A stretch of 64,000 nucleotides of DNA from Pseudomonadota bacterium. Lineage in GTDB: Bacteria; Myxococcota_A; UBA796; CAJQPC01. Under the pieces are notes generated by a model. It was not told the DNA's origin, ran no database searches, and was given only the letters and a program-made list of their open reading frames with translations. A program made the translations under genes and the position numbers. The DNA lies in contig JAAESX010000255.1 in the NCBI GenBank assembly GCA_024228935.1, positions 1 to 64,000 of the forward strand. Reading direction: 5' to 3'. Positions 8,251 through 16,660 of the stretch are shown here, in pieces; positions within the stretch are counted from its first letter, which is position 1, and each line of letters starts with the position of its first letter.

Positions 8251-9257
8251 GCGTCCATCTCCGAGAGCTCACGCCAGCACCGATCGAGGAGCGGCTTCAC
8301 GCCCGTACTCGTCACGCTGGAGAGCCCGACAACCACCACGCCCTCGTCGCGAAAGCGCTGGGACAGATCGGAGAGCGTGACCTCGTCGACGAGATCGACC
8401 TTCGTGAGCACGACGATCTGGGGGCGCTGGGCGAGCTCCTCGCTGAACGCGGCGAGCTCGGCGTTGATGGCCCGGTAGCGCTCGACGGGATCCTCGACCG
8501 GCTCGCCCCAGGTGCTCGCGCTGACCAGGTGCAGGAAGAACCGGCAGCGCTCGACGTGCTTGAGGAAGCGGTGTCCCAGGCCCACGCCTTCGCTCGCGCC
8601 CTGGACGAGTCCGGGGATGTCGGCGATGACGAAGCTGCCCTCCCACCCACGCGAGACGACGCCCAGGTTCGGGACGAGCGTGGTGAACGGGTAGTCGGCG
8701 ACCTTGGGCTTCGCGTTGCTCACCGTGCTGATGAACGTGCTCTTGCCCGCGTTCGGGAAGCCCAGAAGGCCGACGTCCGCGATGAGCTTGAGCTCGAGCC
8801 GCACGTCGCGCTCGATCTTCTCGCCCCCCGGGTCGTGCCGCGTGGGTGTGCGGTTGTTGGGCGTCTTGAAGCGGGCGTTTCCGCGACCACCCTGTCCGCC
8901 GCGGCAGACGATGGCCTCGGCCCCGTCCTCGTCCAGGTCCGCGAGCACCACGTCGGTGGCCAGGTCGAGGACGGTCGTCCCGACCGGAACGAGCACGACG
9001 TGGTCCTCGCCATGGCGTCCGTGGCTGTTGTTCCCGCTGCCCCGGGTGCCGTCCTTGGCCTCGTAGACCCGGCGCCCACGCAGGTGGTCCAGCGTGTTGG
9101 AGCGCTCGGTGGCACGCAGCACGAGGCTTCCGCCGCGTCCGCCGTCCCCCCCATCGGGTCCGCCGTACGGGACGTGCTTCTCTCGCCGAAACGACATGCC
9201 ACCCGCACCCCCCTTACCGGAGATGCAGGTGATCTCGACTTCGTCTACGAAGCGCAC
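8247..9257 (-). CDS. obgE: GTPase ObgE/CgtA
   Basis: A 336-residue Obg-family GTPase involved in 50S ribosome maturation and stress or growth control. It begins with the glycine-rich Obg fold (repeated GGxGG motifs, residues 1-158). The G domain follows with P-loop GFPNAGKST, the switch II region DIPGLVQGASEGVGLG and the nucleotide-specificity motif TKVD. The C-terminus is short, without the extended OCT domain of Firmicutes Obg. It sits 12 bp downstream of rpmA and overlaps the next lipoprotein gene by four bases. Confidence 0.97.
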   Translation of the reverse strand: MRFVDEVEITCISGKGGAGGMSFRREKHVPYGGPDGGDGGRGGSLVLRATERSNTLDHLRGRRVYEAKDGTRGSGNNSHGRHGEDHVVLVPVGTTVLDLATDVVLADLDEDGAEAIVCRGGQGGRGNARFKTPNNRTPTRHDPGGEKIERDVRLELKLIADVGLLGFPNAGKSTFISTVSNAKPKVADYPFTTLVPNLGVVSRGWEGSFVIADIPGLVQGASEGVGLGHRFLKHVERCRFFLHLVSASTWGEPVEDPVERYRAINAELAAFSEELAQRPQIVVLTKVDLVDEVTLSDLSQRFRDEGVVVVGLSSVTSTGVKPLLDRCWRELSEMDA

Positions 9258-9269
9258 GAGGCGCCCGTG

Positions 9270-9545
9270 CTACTTCGCGGCAGCTGCGGTCTCGACCGGG
9301 TAGACCGCGACGCGGCGCTTGCCGCCCCGGAACTGCTCGAACTTGACCTTGCCGTCGATGAGCGCGAACAACGTCCAGTCCCCGCCCACGCCGACGTTCT
9401 TGCCAGCGTGGAACTTGGTGCCGAGCTGACGAACGAGGATGCTGCCTGCAGTGCAGGTCTGACCATCGCCCTTCTTGACGCCGCGGTACTGAGGGTTGGA
9501 GTCGCGGCCGTTCCGAGTGGAACCCTGTCCCTTCTTATGAGCCAT
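9270..9545 (-). CDS. rpmA: 50S ribosomal protein L27
   Basis: A 91-residue L27, located near the peptidyl-transferase centre of the large subunit. It carries the classic N-terminus MAHKKGQGSTRNGRDS and the GGDWTLFALIDGKVKF strand. The N-terminus starts directly at the mature AHKKG sequence, with no Firmicutes-type cleavable extension. It lies 9 bp downstream of rplU. Confidence 0.98.
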   Translation of the reverse strand: MAHKKGQGSTRNGRDSNPQYRGVKKGDGQTCTAGSILVRQLGTKFHAGKNVGVGGDWTLFALIDGKVKFEQFRGGKRRVAVYPVETAAAAK

Positions 9546-9554
9546 CTTGTCGCC

Positions 9555-9863
9555 TCAGCCGTTGATCGCGGTGATCTCGAGAGTCGTCAGGCTGGCGCGG
9601 AATCCACGCTTGACCCGGCTCCGATGACGCCGCTTGTACTTGAAGGTGGTGACCTTGTCGCCCTTGAGGTTGTCGACGACCTTGGCCGTGACGGACGCGC
9701 CGTCGACGACGGGTGCGCCGACCTTGACCTCGTCCCCGCCCACCAGGAGAACGCGGTCGAGCGTGAGCTCGGAGCCGGCCTCGGCGTTCAGGTTGTCGAC
9801 CGTGATGGTGTCGCCGATGGCGACGCGGTACTGCTTCGAACCGCTCTCGATGATCGCGTACAT
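9555..9863 (-). CDS. rplU: 50S ribosomal protein L21
   Basis: A 102-residue L21, an early-assembly 50S protein. Typical sequence: MYAIIESGSKQYRV at the N-terminus and TFKYKRRHRSRVKRGFR near the C-terminus. First gene of the rplU-rpmA-obgE unit, with a good upstream promoter (9911-9939) and a ribosome-binding GGAG about 10 nt before the ATG. The leader holds a short GGGCC/GGCCC hairpin that may or may not be regulatory. Confidence 0.98.
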   Translation of the reverse strand: MYAIIESGSKQYRVAIGDTITVDNLNAEAGSELTLDRVLLVGGDEVKVGAPVVDGASVTAKVVDNLKGDKVTTFKYKRRHRSRVKRGFRASLTTLEITAING

Positions 9864-9910
9864 CTCAAAAACTCCAGCGGGCCTGACGGAGTCGGGCCCA
9901 AAGCCGGCTG

Positions 9911-9939
9911 CTTTTAGGCGGTCACCCAGGCCGTGTCAA
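9911..9939 (-). promoter_or_regulatory. Promoter of the rplU-rpmA-obgE operon
   Basis: A consensus -35 TTGACA (9934-9939) and a -10-like TAAAAG (9911-9916) are separated by 17 bp on the minus strand. The leader to the rplU start is roughly 40 nt. This is the best conventional sigma-70 promoter seen in the window. Confidence 0.65.
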
Positions 9940-9971
9940 GCTGGAGAGACCTCGCAACGGAAGGTGATCGC

Positions 9972-10296
9972 ATGACCCTGGAGCAGCTCCGAGCCTTCGC
10001 TCTCTCCCTGTCCGAGGTCGGCGAGGGCGACAGCTGCGTGAACCGCAAGTTCTTCGCCGGGAAGGAAGAACTTCCTGTTCCTCGGGGAGAAGCCCGACAG
10101 CTGGTCGATCCGGCTTCGGCTTCCGCCCGATCGCTTCGACGAGGCGGATCCGTTCGACTGCCGCCCGGGAAGCATCGGCTGGCTGAAGATGGAGCTGTCC
10201 GCCGGCGAGGAGGCCCCGCCGATCGCCCGCGACTGGGTGATCGCCAGCTACACGCTGCTGGCGCCGAAAAAGCTGGTGAAGCAGCTCGAGGTATAG
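9972..10296 (+). pseudogene. MmcQ/YjbR-like protein, frameshifted
   Basis: Two reading frames together give one small MmcQ/YjbR-like protein. The first (from ATG at 9972) gives MTLEQLRAFALSLSEVGEGD up to NRKFFAG near 10060. The second, one base out of phase, gives KNFLFLGEKPDSWSIRLRL and continues to APKKLVKQLEV with the stop at 10294-10296. Removing one base in the GCCGGGAAGG stretch would restore a protein of about 107 residues. The family has a double-wing DNA-binding-like fold of uncertain function. The shift may be a genuine mutation or a sequencing error. Confidence 0.65.
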
Positions 10297-10313
10297 AAGC
10301 GTGGACGGGTTGC

Positions 10314-10398
10314 GACGCAGTTCTCCCAGGCTGACCGTCAGCCTCGGGGTTGTGCGCGCCTGACGACGCAGTCCTCCCAGGCTGACCGTCAGCCTCGG
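10314..10398. repeat. Two copies of a dispersed repeat, 51-bp period
   Basis: Two 34-bp units (10314-10347 and 10365-10398) differ at one base and repeat with a 51-bp period. Each contains the palindrome AGGCTGA-CCG-TCAGCCT (10328-10344 and 10379-10395), a 7-bp stem with a 3-nt loop. The reverse complement matches the repeat at 42.75 kb at about 31 of 34 positions. It lies between two converging genes, so it may act as a terminator or be a REP-like element. Confidence 0.75.
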
Positions 10399-10428
10399 AC
10401 CTCTGCGCACCTCACAACGCCACCGAGC

Positions 10429-12141
10429 TCAGAGAGCCCGTCGTCCCAGCAACGCCCGCAGCTGGTCGAGCCGCTCCTGCACCTGGTCGACCTCCATCTC
10501 CTGGTACCGCTCGGGCAGCATGCGCTTGGCGCTCGCCTCGAAGACGGCCAGCATCTCCATGAACTCGAGCATGCGCGTGTCGCGGCTCGGGAGCGTGTCC
10601 TCGGCCGCGCGGACCAGATCGGCCTGCGAGATGACATCCCGGTCCTCGGCCGAGGCGAACCCTGCCGAAGCGAGCAGCACCGCCTCGAGCTCGGCAGCTG
10701 AGTAGCCCTGCGTGGCCTCGGCCACCGGGTCCAGGTCGCAGTCGGCGGCCAGCTCGAACTTCTTCTTCCGGATCTGGGCCTTGAGGATGAGGACCCGCTC
10801 GCTCTTCTCCTCGGGGAAGAAGAAGGGGATCTTCACGTCGAAGCGGCCCGGGCGCTTCAGGTCGGTGTCCAGCTTGTCGGGGCGGTTCGTCATCATGCAG
10901 ATGACCACCCGGCCGCGGTGGCTGGTGTCCGACATGAACTCCTTGAGCCGGGCGATGACGCGGGAGCCCGTGCCGCCGTCGCTCTCACCCGAGTTGCCCA
11001 TCGACCGGTCGGCCTCGTCGATGATGAGGAGCACGTAGCCAAGGGCATCGACGACCTGGAGGATCTTCTCGAGGTTGCCCTCGGTCGAGCCCACCCACTT
11101 GTCGCGGAAGTTCTTGAACTTCAGGCAGGTCAGGCCACTCTCGCCGGCGAACGCCTCGGCCAGGAACGTCTTTCCTGTGCCCATCGGGCCGACGAAGATG
11201 ATGCCCATCGGCACCTGGTTCTTCTTGCCGGCCTTGATGGCGCTGGCCATGCGCATGAGGTCCGTCTTCACGCCCTCCATGCCGCCGACATGGCTGAAGT
11301 CGTGGTCGGGATCGACGAACTCGACCAGCCCGTGACACTCCTGCTCGATGATGGCCTTCTTGCGGCGGCTCACCGTCTTGAACGTGATGGGCTGGCCCGA
11401 CTGCCGCGCGATGCGGAAGATGCCGCGGATCTGGATGAGCGAGAGCCCGGCCGTGTGGCTCGACAGCGCCTCCTCTGGGATCTCCAGCTCGACGTTGCGG
11501 GTGTCGATGCGACGGACGAAGTGGTTGCGCTCGGCCTGCTCGGGCAGGGGCACGTTGATCGCCACGAGCTGGGCGCTGGCGAGCACCTTGCGATGGACCT
11601 CGTTCAGCGACTCGGTGACGAGGATGACCAGGTTGTCGCTGGCCAGGAGCGCGGGATCGGCGGCCCAGCGCTGGAAGTTGACCAGGTTCGCCTTGTCGGC
11701 GTCGCCCATGAAGGACAGGTCACCCGCCGGGACGATGGTCTCGACGTAGTCGACGACGATGCCCGCGTTCGCGGCCGGATCCATGAAGACGGACTCCAGC
11801 ATCGGGATCGCCTCGCCCGCGCCCTTGGGGAAGCGCTGGACCAGATCGCTGCGCCCCTCGGCCACGAGCTTCAGGTTCACCGCCTTCTTGAAGCGGGACT
11901 CCATCTCGGGCTCGGGGAACTCGATTCCCTCGGAGCAGTTGTAGTAGGCGACGATGTCCTTGCTGCGGCTGAGGAACCGCTCCAGGAACTCGCGCAGCGG
12001 CACGTAGCGGGTGCCGTCGGCCCCATCCCACGGGAACAGGTCGCGCACGTTGCCGTGCAGCAGGAACATGCTGGCTTCGCCTGCGAGGTAGCGCTGGCGG
12101 AGCTCCTGGGCCCAGCTCGGCAGTTCCGGCTGTCGCTTCAT
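10429..12141 (-). CDS. AAA+ ATPase, two-part
   Basis: A 570-residue AAA+ protein. The C-terminal module is complete: Walker A GPMGTGKT at residues 318-325, Walker B VLLIIDEADR at about 370-379, and a sensor/arginine-finger region CMMTNRPDKLDTDLKRPGRF. The N-terminal 270 residues look like a degenerate second ATPase module beginning FLLHGNVRDLFPW. Such proteins remodel or unfold partner proteins; the partner is unknown. The start at 12141 is chosen because GTGGAG lies 6 nt upstream; the frame itself is open to 12261. It follows the tail-fibre-like gene by 53 bp on the same strand. Confidence 0.8.
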   Translation of the reverse strand: MKRQPELPSWAQELRQRYLAGEASMFLLHGNVRDLFPWDGADGTRYVPLREFLERFLSRSKDIVAYYNCSEGIEFPEPEMESRFKKAVNLKLVAEGRSDLVQRFPKGAGEAIPMLESVFMDPAANAGIVVDYVETIVPAGDLSFMGDADKANLVNFQRWAADPALLASDNLVILVTESLNEVHRKVLASAQLVAINVPLPEQAERNHFVRRIDTRNVELEIPEEALSSHTAGLSLIQIRGIFRIARQSGQPITFKTVSRRKKAIIEQECHGLVEFVDPDHDFSHVGGMEGVKTDLMRMASAIKAGKKNQVPMGIIFVGPMGTGKTFLAEAFAGESGLTCLKFKNFRDKWVGSTEGNLEKILQVVDALGYVLLIIDEADRSMGNSGESDGGTGSRVIARLKEFMSDTSHRGRVVICMMTNRPDKLDTDLKRPGRFDVKIPFFFPEEKSERVLILKAQIRKKKFELAADCDLDPVAEATQGYSAAELEAVLLASAGFASAEDRDVISQADLVRAAEDTLPSRDTRMLEFMEMLAVFEASAKRMLPERYQEMEVDQVQERLDQLRALLGRRAL

Positions 12142-12194
12142 CTGCATCTCCACGTCGTCTTCAGGGCGAAAGGCGTAACGCCCGACGAGGAGTA

Positions 12195-13670
12195 CTACAG
12201 GACGAGCACCAGGATTTCGCCCGAGCCGTCGAGGTCCTCCATCGCCTTGCCGACGAGGCACCCGACCGTCCGGTCCGGCGAGGCCGCCATGGCGTGACCG
12301 GGGACGTCGCTGGGAACGAGCAGATCGCCGATCCGAACGGGGCCGATGACCCGACAGGGAGCCGTCCCACGCAGGGCGACCGGGACCTGCCCTTCGTGTC
12401 CGAGCGAGACGCCCGGCGAGGTGCTCACGATGCCGACCACGCGCGTGTCGTACGCCTGATCGGAGAGCACCACCCGACGGCCGCCATCCATGCGGACGAG
12501 CAGACCGGGCTCGATCGTGGCGCCGACGAAGCGCTCGGCCAGGTCCTTTCCGGTGGTGCGGACCTCGCCGTGCACGGTCAGGCCCTTCTTCTCGGCCTTG
12601 TTCCCGACGGTGACCTCGAAGCCCCCGCGCGAGTTCAGGTGGAGCGGGCCATCCTTCTTCGACGAGCCGTTGCGGCCTTCGACCTTCCGGACCTGGATGG
12701 CGCGCTTCGTGTTGTCGGTGGTGAGGTCCCCTCGGATCTCGAGCTGCTCTTCGGCCACGATCCGCGCGGCTCGAACGGCCTGGGACGCGCTGACCGAGAA
12801 GACCTTGAGCTGCTTGGCGACCAGGTCCCCGGACGCGACCTCGAGCCCACCCTTCTCGATGGTGAGGGGCCCCGTGAGCGCGCCGCCCTCGATGGGCAGG
12901 TGCATGGCCTCGGGCTCGCCGGACATGTCGATCGCCGGGACCTTGGCCACAGCCGTCTCGAGCTTCGTCATGCGCTTCAGCAGGCGGTCCTGCCGGTCCG
13001 GCCCGACCTCCAGGTGCTCGAGCACGCGGACCGCACGCTTCTCGATGCTGTCCATGCGGTCGTTCATGTCGATGATGTCGCCGTCGGGCCCGTCCACGTC
13101 CCCGAGACGCTCTTCGACCCGGTCCAGCCGCGCGTCGTCCCCATCCAGCTTGTCGAGCCGGTCCAGCAGGCTGTCGATGTCGCGCGACAGCCGGTTCAGC
13201 TCTCCGACCTCGACGGTCTCCAACCGCTCGGCCAGGGAAGCGATCTGTGTGCGCAGCTTCTCCTTGCTCGGGCCAGCGCGCAGGATCCGCTGGTTGTCCT
13301 CGAGCGTCTCCAGCCGCGTCTCGTGCCGCTCGACGAGCTTCGAGACCTGGAGCGTGACGCCGTGGACCTCGTGCCGGGGGAACACCTCGGCGTCGGTCTC
13401 GCCCGAGCGGACCACCCGCGCGCTGATCCAGCGCGTCCGGTTCTCGAAGAGCTTGGGCTCGAAGGGGTTCTCGCGACCGAGGACGACCGAGATGTGACCC
13501 GCGACGCCGACGTCGACGTCGGCGTGCACCTCGACCCAGCTGGTGCGCTGCCCGCGCTCGTCGGAGTGCAGCGAGAACCGAACCGCGTGGCGACCGGCTG
13601 GAACCGGTGACCCGTCCGGCCGAAGGAGCCGGCCGTGGTATTCGAGGACCCGGAGAATCGTCTTGCTCAC
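12195..13670 (-). CDS. Coiled-coil protein with tail-fibre-like C-terminus
   Basis: A 491-residue protein, GTG start. The N-terminus (to about 105) is a beta-rich domain, residues 105-240 are coiled coil, and 240-360 hold short beta repeats. The last 100 residues have the pattern RVVGIVSTSPGV, LG-x-E-G-Q-VPVALRG, CRVIGPVRIGDLLVPS and VGKAMEDLDG. That pattern resembles the C-terminal domain of phage tail-fibre and peptidase-G2-like surface proteins. No signal peptide is visible. It may form a trimeric fibre; that is inference. A TAGGCT element lies 9 nt before the GTG. It probably shares a transcript with the AAA+ gene. Confidence 0.55.
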   Translation of the reverse strand: MSKTILRVLEYHGRLLRPDGSPVPAGRHAVRFSLHSDERGQRTSWVEVHADVDVGVAGHISVVLGRENPFEPKLFENRTRWISARVVRSGETDAEVFPRHEVHGVTLQVSKLVERHETRLETLEDNQRILRAGPSKEKLRTQIASLAERLETVEVGELNRLSRDIDSLLDRLDKLDGDDARLDRVEERLGDVDGPDGDIIDMNDRMDSIEKRAVRVLEHLEVGPDRQDRLLKRMTKLETAVAKVPAIDMSGEPEAMHLPIEGGALTGPLTIEKGGLEVASGDLVAKQLKVFSVSASQAVRAARIVAEEQLEIRGDLTTDNTKRAIQVRKVEGRNGSSKKDGPLHLNSRGGFEVTVGNKAEKKGLTVHGEVRTTGKDLAERFVGATIEPGLLVRMDGGRRVVLSDQAYDTRVVGIVSTSPGVSLGHEGQVPVALRGTAPCRVIGPVRIGDLLVPSDVPGHAMAASPDRTVGCLVGKAMEDLDGSGEILVLVL

Positions 13671-13748
13671 GCCGTCGTCAGCCTACGAATCCCTCGCTCG
13701 ACCAAGCAAGAACGCGGTTCGGCGGGCCATTCCAAGTGGGCGGGTTCC

Positions 13749-14489
13749 ATGAAGATCCTCGTCACGGGCGCAGCGGGACTGCTGGGATCTGCGGTCGCGG
13801 TTCGTGGGGCGCACGGACTGTCGCGAGGGGCGCTGGACGTCACCGACACCGTCGCTGTGGAGCGGGCGTTGGCCGCGCTCCAGCCCGATGCGGTGGTGTT
13901 CTGTGCGGCCATCGCGGACGTCGACCGCTGCGCCCACGACCCTCTGGCCGAGGCCGTCAACGTCCAGGCCCCCATCGCGATGGCCCAGCGTGTGCCCACG
14001 TGGCTGGTCAGCACCAACTACGTGTTCGATGGCCCGGGACCGCACCATCCCGGCGACCCCCGGCGGCCCGTCAACACGTACGGGCGGCAGAAGGCCCGGG
14101 CCGAGGACGGCGTGCTGGCGGCCGGGGGCCACGTGGTCCGAACCGGATGGCTGTTCGGTCCGGGAGGCCGGAACTTCCCCTCGCGCCTGCCCGAGCTCTT
14201 GGCTGGCGGCCCCGTCACGGCGCTCGAGGACTGGCCCGTCCAGCCGACCTTCGTCGGGGATCTGGCCGAGCGACTGCTGGAGCTGCGTCCTGGCGTGACC
14301 CATGCGATCGGCCGGGAGACCACCACCTGGGCGGACTTCGCCCGAGCCGTCGCCCAGCGCGTCGGGGGCACGGTGTTGGGTGTGGAAGCACTCGATCTGG
14401 GGCCCCGGCCGACCGATGCCCGGCTCGCCCCCGCCGACCTGGCCGGGTGGTCCGAGCGGCTGGACGACCTGCTCGCCCCCGCCGGTTAG
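13749..14489 (+). CDS. RmlD/RfbD-like dTDP-4-dehydrorhamnose reductase family protein
   Basis: A 246-residue extended-SDR protein of the RmlD type. It has the nucleotide loop TGAAGLLGS at residues 6-14, the substrate-side STNYVFDG strand and the catalytic YGRQK (YxxxK). In rhamnose synthesis RmlD reduces dTDP-4-keto-rhamnose; here no other rhamnose gene is nearby and the protein is slightly short, so the substrate is uncertain. The frame is open to 13635 but the family begins at MKILVTG. It is the first gene of a plus-strand run leading to UbiB. Confidence 0.72.
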   Translation: MKILVTGAAGLLGSAVAVRGAHGLSRGALDVTDTVAVERALAALQPDAVVFCAAIADVDRCAHDPLAEAVNVQAPIAMAQRVPTWLVSTNYVFDGPGPHHPGDPRRPVNTYGRQKARAEDGVLAAGGHVVRTGWLFGPGGRNFPSRLPELLAGGPVTALEDWPVQPTFVGDLAERLLELRPGVTHAIGRETTTWADFARAVAQRVGGTVLGVEALDLGPRPTDARLAPADLAGWSERLDDLLAPAG

Positions 14490-14498
14490 CGCCCACGC

Positions 14499-15629
14499 AT
14501 GACCCTCGAACGACTCGTCGGCCCTGTCGGCGTCGACACCTTCCTCAGCGAGTACCTCGGCAAACGGCCGGTCGTCATCCAGGACGCCGGCGACTTCGCG
14601 GACTGGTTCTCGTTCGACGCGCTCGACGAGCTCATCTCCAGCCGCGGGCTGCGGCACCCCACTGTCCGGCTGGTGTCCGAGGGCAACGAGATCCCGCCTC
14701 ACGTCTTCAGCACCGGACCCGTCCCCTGGGGCGCTGGCGCAGTCCCCGGCCTGGGTCGGCCCGAGGTCCTGTACGACCTGATGCAGCGCGGCGCGAGCCT
14801 GGTCTTCGACGACCTGGCCACGAACTGGGAGCCCGTGGCGCGAGCTGCCCGCGACCTGGAGGCCAGGCTCCGGGCCACCGCCTCGGCCACCTCGATCTTC
14901 ACGCCGCCGAAGAGCCAGACGTTCACGCCTCGCTACGAGGTGCACGACACCTTCCTGGTCCAAGCCGAGGGGTCGCAGCACTGGAAGGTGTGGTCGCAGC
15001 ACGTCGCGAAGCCGCTGCGGCACCAGGTGTGCCCACCGGACGGCAGCCCGACCGAAGCGCTCCTCATCGACCAGGCCCTGCACAAGGGCGACGTCCTGTA
15101 CGCCCCGCGCGGCTTCGTGCTCGCCGGACAGACCCTCGACTCCGACAGCCTCCACATCGCGTACGGGGTGACACCGTTCACCTGGTTCGACGTGGTCAAG
15201 AGCGCGCTCGAGAGCTTCGACGACCCGCTCCTCGACGAGCCCGTGCCGCTGGCCATCCACCGCGAGATCGAGCTCGACGACGCCGCCGACATCGCGTTCG
15301 AGGAGATGCTCGACCGCTTCGAGGACGCCACCCAGCCCGCCCAGGCCTTCGATCGACTCGCCCGAGCCTTCGTCCGCGAGCGCCGCCCCCTGGTGCGCGG
15401 GCTCAGCGCGCTGGGTGACGTGGTCAAAGCCGACACCTCGGTCCGCCGGACCACCGGCGTCATCGACCGGTGGGTGGACGGCACCCTGACCTTCCACGAG
15501 GTCGACGTCGACGTGCCCGCCGAGCACGTCGCCACGATCCGTGGGCGCGCGCCCTTCCCTGCCGGCTCGATCGGCCTCGACCTGTCGCAGCGACTGCATG
15601 CCGACGGCTACCTGGAGGTGGCCCGATGA
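14499..15629 (+). CDS. JmjC-type cupin protein with lost iron ligands
   Basis: A 376-residue protein of the Cupin_4/JmjC ribosomal-oxygenase-like fold. Alignment by eye to the usual H-x-D-x2-D-x-F-x2-Q-x2-G pattern gives R145-Y-E147 instead of HxD, while D150, F152, Q155 and G158 are kept. The distal PRGxxH motif reads PRGFVL, with Leu208 in place of histidine. All three Fe(II) ligands are therefore missing, so oxygenase activity is unlikely and a binding or scaffold role is more likely. It starts 9 bp after the RmlD-like gene and overlaps the second cupin gene by four bases (ATGA). Confidence 0.65.
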   Translation: MTLERLVGPVGVDTFLSEYLGKRPVVIQDAGDFADWFSFDALDELISSRGLRHPTVRLVSEGNEIPPHVFSTGPVPWGAGAVPGLGRPEVLYDLMQRGASLVFDDLATNWEPVARAARDLEARLRATASATSIFTPPKSQTFTPRYEVHDTFLVQAEGSQHWKVWSQHVAKPLRHQVCPPDGSPTEALLIDQALHKGDVLYAPRGFVLAGQTLDSDSLHIAYGVTPFTWFDVVKSALESFDDPLLDEPVPLAIHREIELDDAADIAFEEMLDRFEDATQPAQAFDRLARAFVRERRPLVRGLSALGDVVKADTSVRRTTGVIDRWVDGTLTFHEVDVDVPAEHVATIRGRAPFPAGSIGLDLSQRLHADGYLEVAR

Positions 15630-16660
15630 AGGACGCCATCGCTCTCCTGCGCCGCCGCGAGACCGGCCGATTCGACTTCACCCACCGCGACATCGCGCTC
15701 TCGGACGTCGACGAGCTGTTGGTCGGCGCGGGGCTCCGCTTCCCCACGTTCCGCATGATCCGGGACGGCAAGGGCTGCTCCATCGACGCCATCTGCACGG
15801 ACGACCTGGTCCGCCCGCAGCAGGTCTACAGCCACCTGCGCGACGGCTGGACGCTCGTGCTCGACCAGCTCCACAGGCAGTGGGGCCCCATCGGCAAGCT
15901 GAACCGTCGCTTCGAGACCGCGCTGGCTGCCCGCTGTCGCGTCGACGTGCTGGTCGTCCCCGATGGCGCCACCCCCCCCGCCCACCCGCACCTGGAGCGG
16001 GTGCTCCTGTGCCTCGCCGGCGACGCCGGGGTCCGGGTCGACGGGACCGAGCATCGGCTGGCCGAGGGTCAGGCCCTGGTCCTGCCGAGAGGCACGGTCA
16101 TGGAGCCGCTCCCCGCCGTCGGACTGACGCTGGTCGCCGTCGCCTCGATCGACCGCGTGACGTGGCGCGAGGTCCTCATCGCCGCGCTCGAGGCCGCGGA
16201 CGCCCCCGCCTGGCACGACGCCATCGACCTGGACGCAGCGGGCCCGAAGACGCTCTCCGAGAGCGAACAAGCCACCTGGGATCAGTGCGTCGAGGCCGTC
16301 CAGGACAAGCTCGACGCCGAAGACGCGCTCGAGGCCATCGCGTCGCGCATCGTTCGGAGCCGCATGCCGGTCCTGCGGGGCCAGCTCGAGATGCAGAAGC
16401 GTCCCATCGACGACAACACCCCCCTGCGTCGCCGGCCCGAAATCCTGTACCGGATCGTCGAGGACGAGACGCACACGAACCTGGAGTTCCACACCCACGC
16501 CGTCCAGTTCGGCGTCGGCGCACGGAACGTGCTCGAGCTCATCGCCGAGGCACCCCTCTTCCGACCCGGCGACCTGCCCGGCATCCCGGTCGAGCAGCGC
16601 GTCCCCCTCTGCGCCGCGCTCATTCGCTACGGCTTCCTGACGCTGGACGTCACGCGGTGA
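15626..16660 (+). CDS. Second degenerate JmjC-type cupin protein
   Basis: A 344-residue protein related in layout to the preceding cupin. The equivalent core is PPAHPHLERVLLCLAGDAG at about 117-135 and LVLPRGTVMEP at about 151-161. By the same spacing the HxD ligands become A119 and P121, and the distal histidine becomes Met159, so no iron site remains. A GGAGGTG ribosome-binding site lies in the end of the upstream gene. It overlaps both neighbours (ATGA upstream, GTGA with ubiB downstream), indicating coordinated translation of the two cupins and the kinase-like protein. Confidence 0.55.
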   Translation: MKDAIALLRRRETGRFDFTHRDIALSDVDELLVGAGLRFPTFRMIRDGKGCSIDAICTDDLVRPQQVYSHLRDGWTLVLDQLHRQWGPIGKLNRRFETALAARCRVDVLVVPDGATPPAHPHLERVLLCLAGDAGVRVDGTEHRLAEGQALVLPRGTVMEPLPAVGLTLVAVASIDRVTWREVLIAALEAADAPAWHDAIDLDAAGPKTLSESEQATWDQCVEAVQDKLDAEDALEAIASRIVRSRMPVLRGQLEMQKRPIDDNTPLRRRPEILYRIVEDETHTNLEFHTHAVQFGVGARNVLELIAEAPLFRPGDLPGIPVEQRVPLCAALIRYGFLTLDVTR

